From Candidatus Symbiothrix sp. (GTDB lineage Bacteria; Bacteroidota; Bacteroidia; Bacteroidales; Azobacteroidaceae): 5,441 nt of DNA. The DNA lies in NCBI GenBank assembly GCA_031270925.1, contig JAISWY010000271.1:1-5441 (forward strand), read 5' to 3'. The notes under the pieces are model-generated. The model worked only from the letters and a program-made list of their open reading frames with translations, was not told the origin of the DNA and searched no databases. Positions 1 to 5,441 of this stretch are shown here, one piece after another. Both the position numbers and the translations under genes were made by a program. Every line of letters begins with the position of its first letter. Positions within the stretch are counted from its first letter, which is position 1.

Positions 1-32
1 AAGTTTAACTCCTGATTTCCAATAGATTACGA

Positions 33-60
33 TTTTTACATGGAAAATTCCATGCAAAAA
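33..60. repeat. Near-perfect inverted repeat, possible operator
   Basis: Two 13-nt arms (33-45 and 48-60) are complementary except for one A/C mismatch (38 versus 55) and are separated by only two bases. The core is CATGGAA-AA-TTCCATG, with TTTTT on the outer left and AAAAA on the outer right. The run order (T tract before, A tract after, on either strand) is the reverse of an intrinsic terminator, and a 2-nt loop is too tight for a good RNA hairpin. A dimeric-protein binding site is therefore more likely than a terminator. The gene it would serve is not in the window and may lie to the left. Confidence 0.5.
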
Positions 61-120
61 ACCTCTGTTTTTAACTGAAATTTAATAGATCGAGGCGGAA
101 ATGCTGCAATGTGGGTTAAC

Positions 121-158
121 CGCAAAGGACGCAAAGAAGATACGCAAGGAACGCAAAG
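121..158. repeat. Cluster of CGCAAAG direct repeats
   Basis: Four copies of a 7-nt unit start at 121, 130, 143 and 152 (CGCAAAG, CGCAAAG, CGCAAGG, CGCAAAG). The spacing of 9, 13 and 9 shows an imperfect 22-bp unit duplicated in tandem (121-142 and 143-164, about 16 of 22 bases identical). The cluster directly follows the palindrome GGTTAACC (114-121). From general knowledge, GTTAACCGCAAAG-type intergenic repeats recur in many environmental bacterial genomes, including Bacteroidota; their function is not known to me. The repeats contain no open frame. Confidence 0.6.
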
Positions 159-223
159 GCAAATATTTCAATCTTGTTAAAAACCGGTTGGAGTTAGGAC
201 GTTGAAATGCATCGCCGCTCTAT

Positions 224-3142
224 TCAATTTTTGACGATTTTACGAACGATTTCACCCTCTCCCGTAGCGATTTTAATCAGATAAACGCCTTTATTCCAAT
301 CTTTTGTATTGATGGATTGATTTGGACGATCGACAAAATTGATTCTTCGTCCGCTCACATCATAAATCGAAACGGAATAAACCGGCGATGCGGAATCGAA
401 ATACAAAACATCCTGCACAGGATTCGGATAAACTTGAATCGAATGCCTATTCGGTTGTTTAATGCTTACTTCCTGTTGCCAAACCGCTTCGCCCGAAAGT
501 CCCAATTGTTCGGAGTAGGCTCGTACCGAAAATATCGGATTGGCTTCGGGAAGATAAGATACAGGCGTGAGAAAGCTTTGTCCAAACAATAAATAATCGT
601 TGAGGCGCTTGCCGTCGAGATAAACATTATAGCCGACCACATTCCGGCTCCACTCATTGTTCGACGAAAGATTGTCGGTTACATTGCCGATAATGCACCA
701 ATTATTCACAAATTTAGCTTCATAGAGCGTATGCCATTGATTATCAGTTGCATCCCAATACAAATCGCCTTTGCCCGAAACCGGATTACGCAAGCCGTCG
801 GCGCCGATCGGTTCTTCTTTTTCGTCATGGGCGACGACTTCGATACCGAACTTCAAATTTTGTCCGTTAATCAAAATCGGTTCTTCCAAAACAAAGGTAT
901 TCCAATCGTTGGCTGTATAACCGGAAACCGGTTGATTGACAATGCGTTCGTCGTTCTCATAAACAGCCAAACTTAAACTGGTGGCAGTCGTTGGACTGCT
1001 TACTTTTTGATTGATGTAAGCCGTAATCGAATGCAAATATTTATTTTGATAAATAGCCAAGTCGCTCGCATCATAGCGATTAACAGCGATAAACGGAACG
1101 CCCAAATTGCCGATCGAATACCGTTTCGGAGAATTGGCGTAGGTAAGCGCATACATTTCGCTTGAAGCGTTTTGCCAAGCTAATCGAACACTGTCATTTG
1201 ATTGATTTCCAATGAGTTGAAATGGTGCATTCGCATTGGGAGCCGTTTTTGTAATCGTAATATCATCGAAAGAGAAATATTTGGCGCTCACGGTTTTATT
1301 TTCGCCCGTTAAGCGGAAACGCACTTGGAAAAGTTTGCCGGCAGCCACCGGCGATATGTCGAAGTAATCGGCTTTCCAATCCGTTATCAGGGAGAATATC
1401 GATTTATCGACGTTGATCCATTGTTCGCCGTCGAAAACATCCGTGAAAAGCGTGTCGGGTGTGAGTGTGGATTCCAAATAATAATCCGCTTTGCTCAGAA
1501 ACGAAAGATAAACTTTTTCGGTCGTTCGACCGTCGAGATATTTTGATTGCAAAGTAGCGCTATACGATTGATTCTCGACTCCGTTGAAATTGTTGATTGA
1601 CAAGTACAATCCCCAGCCGTCTTCCACGCCAACATCATTATAAACTCGCCATTCCAAGCGGGGTATCGCGCTTTCTTCTTCTTCAATGGCGGTTGTCCAG
1701 TAATTGGTTTTCAAGCCGTTGTTGCCGCTGAACGTGTCTCTGAAAAAGTTATAATTGTTTGCGATGACAATTTCGTCCGTGATATTGGAATAATTGGAGG
1801 AGCCGCCGGCATACAAGGCTTTCACTTTGTAGGTGTGATAGCCAGACGATACACTACTGTTGATATAAGTAGTTATTCCTGCTTCGACCGTATCCACAGG
1901 GGTAGAGGCATTGCGGAAAATGGCGTAACCGATTAGCGCTTCATCGGCTTCATCAGGCGCTTCCCATCGCAAAGTTATTTCATTGCGTTTGGCTACATCT
2001 ACCGTTGCCGACAGGTTTTTCGGATAGGGATAAATGCGTATCGGTTCGGCCAAATGCAAGACATAAGCCATGGCTTGGCGCGGCGTTCCTGTGGTAGTAA
2101 CCTGAATGGGGATATGCAGTCCGTCGGGCGAGATGGCATTGATCGAAACGAGGTTGCTGCTCGTCGTTAAATCATAATTGGCCGGATTGAATTGAGTGTA
2201 TTGCCGGACAAAATCGGCCAAATCCACAAACCCCAATACCGGATGCCAAATATAGGCTTTATAAACACTTTCGTTTATATGATAAATACCGACGGCCATA
2301 CCGTTATCGGTAATGTCGTTTACCAAAAATGCGTTGGGAATAAATTGAATTTCGTTGGTTTCAAGATCCTGAACGCCGGTCTTACCGTCCATCTTGAATC
2401 CGGCGTATTTGCCATTAGCGCTGATACAAAAGTATTCGCTCACGGCATGATTGCTTTGAAACGGCAAAATGTACTCGGTTTTCGATTTCCACAAAATGCA
2501 ATTCCGTTGTGATCCGTCGTGATAATACCCAACAGCCGTTTGTCCGTTGTCGGCAATGTCGATGATAACACACTGGCCGGCTTCTTCGGGCGATGCCCAT
2601 TCTTCCCCGACCCATTGCGACTGCTCGTTTTTCGTCCACGCATAAGGCACATAGATTTTATCGCTATTCACATATTTGCCTGAGCTTCCTACGATTACCG
2701 AGCCATCAGCCGAAACATTCCGGGCGAATGAGCCGTCGGTTGTCGAAATGGGAGGAACAATCAATCCCGTTCCCAGACTGCTCCAAACCGTGGCGCCGGA
2801 TTCGACATAACCGGCCGAACGAATGGCGATGTTATCGATTATAAAATTGTCATCGCTAAACGAACCGACAATAAAACGGTTATCCGTGACGCCGAAAGCT
2901 TCGCCGGCTGTCGGTAAAACCGTGATATCGGTTCCGCTTTGCGTATCCCACACATAACCGGCCGAGGAGCCTACTCCACCGGCTGTTTGGCCGACTATAT
3001 ACTGTCCGTTATGCGAGATTTCGCGGACAATTCCAGCGCCGTAAGCCGGACCTAAAAATTGGTTTTCTTGCGCTTGAATATTTACTAATGAATTGATTGT
3101 GAGTATAATCACAATAGATAGCTGCAATGTCTTAGCTTTCAT
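224..3142 (-). CDS. Secreted modular protein with T9SS type A sorting domain (HAF-like propeller, FnIII, jelly-roll)
   Basis: This 972-residue protein is probably exported by Sec and then across the outer membrane by the type IX system, to be attached to or released from the cell surface. Residues 1-24 form a signal peptide (KAK basic start, hydrophobic core, likely cleavage IQA|QEN). Residues about 36-365 hold seven HAF-like repeats of the form I-s-DNG-x-x-VG...W, with turns near residues 45, 87, 146, 199, 243, 280 and 340, suggesting a seven-bladed beta-propeller. Residues 374-460 are a fibronectin III domain. Residues 465-632 resemble 'choice-of-anchor J'/cleaved-adhesin jelly rolls (VYLSFLSKADYY, FQVRFRLTG, YFSFDDITI). 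Residues 637-660 and 831-892 look like the two parts of a second FnIII domain around a large insert. Residues 900-972 are the sorting domain (VYPNPVQD, YDVSGR, GVYLIKI, KIVKN end). No protease or glycosidase motif is seen, so an adhesin/binding role is inferred. The ATG at 3142 is chosen over an upstream in-frame TTG (3169), because that codon lies inside the -7 promoter element and would prefix the signal peptide with nine residues. The substrate or ligand is unknown. Confidence 0.9.
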   Translation of the reverse strand: MKAKTLQLSIVIILTINSLVNIQAQENQFLGPAYGAGIVREISHNGQYIVGQTAGGVGSSAGYVWDTQSGTDITVLPTAGEAFGVTDNRFIVGSFSDDNFIIDNIAIRSAGYVESGATVWSSLGTGLIVPPISTTDGSFARNVSADGSVIVGSSGKYVNSDKIYVPYAWTKNEQSQWVGEEWASPEEAGQCVIIDIADNGQTAVGYYHDGSQRNCILWKSKTEYILPFQSNHAVSEYFCISANGKYAGFKMDGKTGVQDLETNEIQFIPNAFLVNDITDNGMAVGIYHINESVYKAYIWHPVLGFVDLADFVRQYTQFNPANYDLTTSSNLVSINAISPDGLHIPIQVTTTGTPRQAMAYVLHLAEPIRIYPYPKNLSATVDVAKRNEITLRWEAPDEADEALIGYAIFRNASTPVDTVEAGITTYINSSVSSGYHTYKVKALYAGGSSNYSNITDEIVIANNYNFFRDTFSGNNGLKTNYWTTAIEEEESAIPRLEWRVYNDVGVEDGWGLYLSINNFNGVENQSYSATLQSKYLDGRTTEKVYLSFLSKADYYLESTLTPDTLFTDVFDGEQWINVDKSIFSLITDWKADYFDISPVAAGKLFQVRFRLTGENKTVSAKYFSFDDITITKTAPNANAPFQLIGNQSNDSVRLAWQNASSEMYALTYANSPKRYSIGNLGVPFIAVNRYDASDLAIYQNKYLHSITAYINQKVSSPTTATSLSLAVYENDERIVNQPVSGYTANDWNTFVLEEPILINGQNLKFGIEVVAHDEKEEPIGADGLRNPVSGKGDLYWDATDNQWHTLYEAKFVNNWCIIGNVTDNLSSNNEWSRNVVGYNVYLDGKRLNDYLLFGQSFLTPVSYLPEANPIFSVRAYSEQLGLSGEAVWQQEVSIKQPNRHSIQVYPNPVQDVLYFDSASPVYSVSIYDVSGRRINFVDRPNQSINTKDWNKGVYLIKIATGEGEIVRKIVKN

Positions 3143-3166
3143 TTGATGTCTATTAAAAAAGAGGCA

Positions 3167-3197
3167 CAAATATATGGATTTTTATTCAGCATGCAAA
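3167..3197 (-). promoter_or_regulatory. Bacteroidetes-type promoter of the secreted-protein gene
   Basis: Read on the minus strand, a TTTG (3194-3197) is followed by 19 bases and then TATATTTG (3167-3174). This matches the Bacteroidetes primary sigma factor consensus, TTTG about 19 nt before TAnnTTTG, exactly. Transcription should start roughly 5-8 nt further on, near 3159-3162, giving a short leader of about 20 nt before the ATG at 3142. The leader is A/T rich without a Shine-Dalgarno sequence, as is common in this phylum. Confidence 0.75.
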
Positions 3198-3216
3198 ATT
3201 TATAACTAAAAAACCT

Positions 3217-3224
3217 TACCTTTG
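3217..3224 (+). promoter_or_regulatory. Bacteroidetes-type -7 element of the ABC exporter operon
   Basis: TACCTTTG, followed by C, is a full match to the TAnnTTTG -7 consensus, 24 bases before the ATG at 3249. No TTTG or TTG lies at the expected distance upstream: at 19-nt spacing the bases are CAAA, which is the -33 box of the divergent promoter on the other strand. The promoter is therefore probably weak or activator-dependent. The predicted start, near 3229-3232, leaves a leader under 20 nt. Confidence 0.6.
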
Positions 3225-3241
3225 CACCAAAACTCTTGGTG
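3225..3241. promoter_or_regulatory. Perfect 6-bp inverted repeat over the predicted transcription start
   Basis: CACCAA (3225-3230), five bases AACTC, then TTGGTG (3236-3241) form perfectly matched arms. The repeat begins immediately after the -7 element and ends 7 bases before the ATG at 3249. Because the predicted start lies inside it, most transcripts would lack the full left arm, which favours a DNA operator over an RNA hairpin. It is short enough to occur by chance, and no regulator is identified. Confidence 0.4.
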
Positions 3242-3248
3242 TTGAGTA

Positions 3249-4136
3249 ATGATTTTTTTAGAAACAAAAGCAGTAGTAAAGCAATTCGCCAGCCACTTGG
3301 CGCTCGACAAAGTCAGCATTCAAGTGCCGGTAGGCAAGATTTTCGGCTTGTTGGGGCCGAACGGCGCCGGTAAGACCACTTTAATCCGCATCATCAACCG
3401 GATTACGGCTCCCGATGCAGGCGAAGTGCTTTTCAACGGCCGGCCGTTCCAAGCCGACGATGTGTATCGCATCGGCTACCTCCCCGAAGAACGCGGATTG
3501 TACAAAAAGATGAAAGTCGGCGAACAGGCCGTCTATCTGACGCGTTTGAAAGGCCTTTCCACCGCCGAAGCCGAAAAACGACTCAAAATGTGGTTCCAAA
3601 AATTCGATATGCTTCCCTGGTGGAACAGGCGATTGGAAGAACTTTCGAAAGGCATGCAACAAAAAGTGCAATTCGTCATTACAGTGGTTCACGAACCCGA
3701 TTTACTGATTTTCGACGAACCGTTCAGCGGCTTCGATCCCTTGAATGCTGAATTGTTGAAAAACGAAATCCTCGAACTGAAAAACAGGGGCAAAACCATC
3801 CTTTTTTCAACGCACAACATGGCTTCGGTCGAAGAAATCTGCGACGAAATTGCCTTGATTCATCACTCGAAAGTAGTATTGAACGGGAAAGTGGGAGAAG
3901 TGCGTAACCGTTTCAAAACCAATATTTTCCGATTGAAATCTCCACAAGAGAATTTGCAAATGGACGAAACGCTTGGAAAGATGATCGACCGGAAAAACGA
4001 TATTTTCCGCATCCGGAAAGAAGCCCCCGTTTCCACCGGCAAATTTCTATCGACTCTCATCCAAAACAACGAAATCTCGGCTTTTGAAGAAGAAATTCCT
4101 TCCATGAATGATATTTTTATAAAGTTGGTATCATGA
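3249..4136 (+). CDS. ABC exporter ATP-binding protein, NatA type
   Basis: This 295-residue cytoplasmic ATPase drives the membrane partner encoded next to it. All nucleotide-binding motifs are present: Walker A GPNGAGKT (36-43), signature LSKGMQQK (132-139), Walker B LLIFDEP (152-158) with catalytic Glu157, D-loop SGFDP (160-164) and switch His189 in STHN. The Q-loop position is Glu80 within GYLPEERGLY; this motif and LSKGM are usual in the NatA/COG4152-like branch of ABC-2 exporters, so neither is a defect. Residues about 207-295 form the C-terminal extension of that branch (DUF4162-like). The length is normal for the family. The start fits, since the domain begins at residue 3 (LETKAVVKQF) and no earlier start is needed. 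The stop overlaps the permease start (ATGA), so translational coupling is likely. The transported substrate cannot be told from sequence; NatA homologues have been linked to Na+ extrusion, drugs or peptides. Confidence 0.92.
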   Translation: MIFLETKAVVKQFASHLALDKVSIQVPVGKIFGLLGPNGAGKTTLIRIINRITAPDAGEVLFNGRPFQADDVYRIGYLPEERGLYKKMKVGEQAVYLTRLKGLSTAEAEKRLKMWFQKFDMLPWWNRRLEELSKGMQQKVQFVITVVHEPDLLIFDEPFSGFDPLNAELLKNEILELKNRGKTILFSTHNMASVEEICDEIALIHHSKVVLNGKVGEVRNRFKTNIFRLKSPQENLQMDETLGKMIDRKNDIFRIRKEAPVSTGKFLSTLIQNNEISAFEEEIPSMNDIFIKLVS

Positions 4137-5347
4137 ATAAAATCGGCCTCATCGTCAAACGAGAATACACAACGCGCGTGCGGAAAAAATCGTTTATTTT
4201 AATGACGGTTTTAACGCCGATATTATTTGCCGGATTAATAGCAGGCACCGTTTTACTGGCGCAAATCAATTCCGGCGAGCAAAAAACAATTTTGGTAGTG
4301 GACGAAACCGGTGAATATTTCCCCATTTTACACGATACCGAACAATATCATTTTGTGAAAGAAAAAGCCGAAGAGGAAATATATGCAAGCTTGACAATCG
4401 GTGATTTACAACTCAATCCGTCGGATCTGACCTTGTATTCCGAAAAACAAATCGTCGGCAATTTGACGGAAACCATTTCTTCGCAATTAAACAACTATTT
4501 AAGCGATAAGAAATTAGCGTCCTACAATATTCCCGATTTAAAGCGGATGATTGAAGAAAGCAAAATCTCGGTCGAAATACAAACCATCCGTTTGGACGGG
4601 TCGAGTGAGGGAAAAATTACTTCTGCGGATGTAGCAACGGCCATCGGCATGTTTTTTACTTTCCTGATTTATACCTTTATTTTTGCTTACGGCGCGATGG
4701 TCATGCAGGGCGTGATGGAAGAAAAGACAAACCGTATCATCGAAGTTATAGTATCATCGGTCAAGCCGTTTGAATTGATGATGGGCAAACTCATCGGCAT
4801 CGGTTTGGTGGGATTAACACAATTTGCAATTTGGGGCGCTTTGATTGCGGTTGTACTTGGTTTTGGAAGCTTGTTGATGACTGATATTCAAGGTTTTCCA
4901 TCCGAAATTTTCACATTGCTATTATCCGGAAATTTGGTGGAAATCGTTTGTTTTTTCATCGTTTTCTTCATTTGCGGCTATTTGATTTACGCCTCGTTTT
5001 TCGCAGCTATCGGCGCGATGGTCAATAATCCCGAAGACGCACAACAATTCATGATGCCGCTAACGATTATCATCCTGTTTGCCTTATATACAGGGATGTA
5101 CAGTGCACAAAATCCTGATGGGCCATTGGCGATCTGGTCATCGCTGTTCCCGTTCACATCGCCTATTGTGATGATGACCCGCTTGCCATACGGCGTTCCG
5201 TGGTGGCAAATGACTTTATCCATTGGTTTACTGGTTCTTACCGTGATATTAATGGTCAAATTAGCGGCTAAAATCTATCGCACGGGCATTTTGATGTATG
5301 GCAAAAAGCCCACTTGGTCGGAATTGATAAAATGGTTGAAATACTGA
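4133..5347 (+). CDS. ABC-2 exporter permease, NatB type
   Basis: This 404-residue inner-membrane protein is the channel subunit paired with the ATPase just upstream. Topology read by eye: a basic N-terminus (KREYTTRVRKKS), TM1 at about 22-43, an extracytoplasmic domain at about 45-165, then further membrane segments at about 168-193, 218-246, 267-296, 307-322 and 357-378, and a short basic cytoplasmic tail. The hallmark of the family is the cytoplasmic stretch after TM2, residues 194-219 (MEEKTNRIIEV, SSVKPFELMMGK), matching the ABC2_membrane_3/COG1668 NatB signature, where the coupling helix contacts the ATPase. The NNPEDAQQ motif (298-305) and PFTSP (340-344) are also typical. The ATG lies within the ATPase stop, a 4-bp overlap giving a fixed one-to-one operon arrangement. 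The protein looks full length. Substrate unknown; one gene implies a homodimer. Confidence 0.9.
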   Translation: MNKIGLIVKREYTTRVRKKSFILMTVLTPILFAGLIAGTVLLAQINSGEQKTILVVDETGEYFPILHDTEQYHFVKEKAEEEIYASLTIGDLQLNPSDLTLYSEKQIVGNLTETISSQLNNYLSDKKLASYNIPDLKRMIEESKISVEIQTIRLDGSSEGKITSADVATAIGMFFTFLIYTFIFAYGAMVMQGVMEEKTNRIIEVIVSSVKPFELMMGKLIGIGLVGLTQFAIWGALIAVVLGFGSLLMTDIQGFPSEIFTLLLSGNLVEIVCFFIVFFICGYLIYASFFAAIGAMVNNPEDAQQFMMPLTIIILFALYTGMYSAQNPDGPLAIWSSLFPFTSPIVMMTRLPYGVPWWQMTLSIGLLVLTVILMVKLAAKIYRTGILMYGKKPTWSELIKWLKY

Positions 5348-5354
5348 CAATAAT

Positions 5355-5441
5355 ATGAATACATACCCTATTATATTAGCTGATAATCAAGATATTACGG
5401 CTGCCGGGATCGCCTATTTTCTCTCGTCCGGAAAATCCAAT
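5355..5441 (+). CDS. Response regulator, NarL/LuxR type, N-terminal part (cut by window end)
   Basis: Only 29 residues are visible before the window ends, with no stop. They begin MNTYPIILADNQDITAAGI and then AYFLSS. This matches the first strand and helix of a receiver domain of the NarL/FixJ (LuxR-type) class, whose consensus is ILADDHPIVREGL; Asp10 and the following Asn11 occupy the acidic-pair position near the phosphorylation pocket. The start lies 7 bases after the permease stop with no terminator or TAnnTTTG element between, so co-transcription with the exporter is likely. The phosphorylated Asp and the DNA-binding domain would lie beyond the window. An orphan receiver-only protein cannot be excluded. 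Confidence 0.65.
   Translation, partial: MNTYPIILADNQDITAAGIAYFLSSGKSN

Larger units (their letters stand above)
1..223. other. Non-coding region downstream of the secreted-protein gene
   Basis: No frame on either strand holds a credible gene. All three plus-strand frames meet stops within the first 25 bases, and the minus-strand ATGs are followed by stops within a few codons. Apart from the inverted repeat and the CGCAAAG cluster, only short palindromes are present (AACCGGTT at 182-189, ATGCAT at 207-212). I found no stem followed by a T run that would make a convincing terminator for the minus-strand gene ending at 224, and no TAnnTTTG promoter element on either strand. Confidence 0.6.

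Noticed and set aside
33..60. Inverted repeat as an intrinsic terminator of the minus-strand gene
   Set aside because: It lies more than 160 bases past the stop codon, is followed on the minus strand by an A run instead of a T run, and its stem is A/T rich with a 2-base loop.
41..79. Tiny open frame of 12 codons starting inside the inverted repeat
   Set aside because: Too short, with no promoter element or recognisable peptide features; it overlaps the palindrome by chance.
121..164. CGCAAAG repeats as a CRISPR array
   Set aside because: The units are 7-9 bp with 2-6 bp between them; there are no 20-40 bp repeats with unique spacers and no cas genes.
182..189. AACCGGTT palindrome followed by T's on the minus strand as a terminator
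   Set aside because: There is no loop and only four base pairs per arm, too weak to act as a terminator stem.
2192..2512. Plus-strand open frames of 70-106 codons within the secreted-protein gene
   Set aside because: They are antisense to a gene with a continuous, domain-rich protein; their translations show no domain, signal peptide or promoter.
3486..3488. Glu in place of the Q-loop Gln in the ATPase (residue 80) as an inactivating change
   Set aside because: The LPEERGLY motif is the normal form in this branch of ABC-2 ATPases, and all other catalytic residues are intact.

Overview
The window looks like a chromosomal piece of a Bacteroidota genome, most likely order Bacteroidales. Three things point there. 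The large minus-strand gene ends in a type IX secretion (T9SS) C-terminal sorting domain, a system confined essentially to this phylum. The intergenic region carries promoter elements of the Bacteroidetes type (-33 TTTG / -7 TAnnTTTG). The gene starts have no clear Shine-Dalgarno sequence. No species can be named from the sequence.

Layout: bases 1-223 are non-coding and hold a near-perfect inverted repeat (33-60) and a cluster of CGCAAAG direct repeats (121-158). Bases 224-3142 (minus strand) encode a 972-residue secreted modular protein. Its parts are a signal peptide, about seven HAF-like beta-propeller repeats, a fibronectin III domain, a jelly-roll 'choice-of-anchor J'-like domain, a second FnIII-like domain that seems interrupted by a roughly 170-residue insert, and the T9SS type A sorting domain. 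A 106-bp divergent intergenic region follows, with a strong promoter for the secreted protein and a -7-only promoter plus a palindrome for the plus-strand genes. On the plus strand, 3249-4136 encodes an ABC ATPase of the NatA type and 4133-5347 its ABC-2 (NatB-type) membrane partner, overlapping by 4 bp (ATGA). Seven bases later, at 5355, an open frame begins that is cut by the window end and reads as the start of a NarL/LuxR-type response-regulator receiver domain.

Working together: the ATPase and permease should form one ABC-2 exporter of unknown substrate, probably co-transcribed with the response regulator. The secreted protein is transcribed away from them and has no visible enzymatic motif; it is probably a cell-surface or released adhesin/binding protein. 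Sharing an intergenic region does not show a shared function.

I see no clearly new biological system. The points most worth a second look are the split FnIII architecture of the secreted protein, the geometry of the divergent promoter region with a palindrome over the predicted transcription start, and the two unexplained non-coding repeat structures at the left end.
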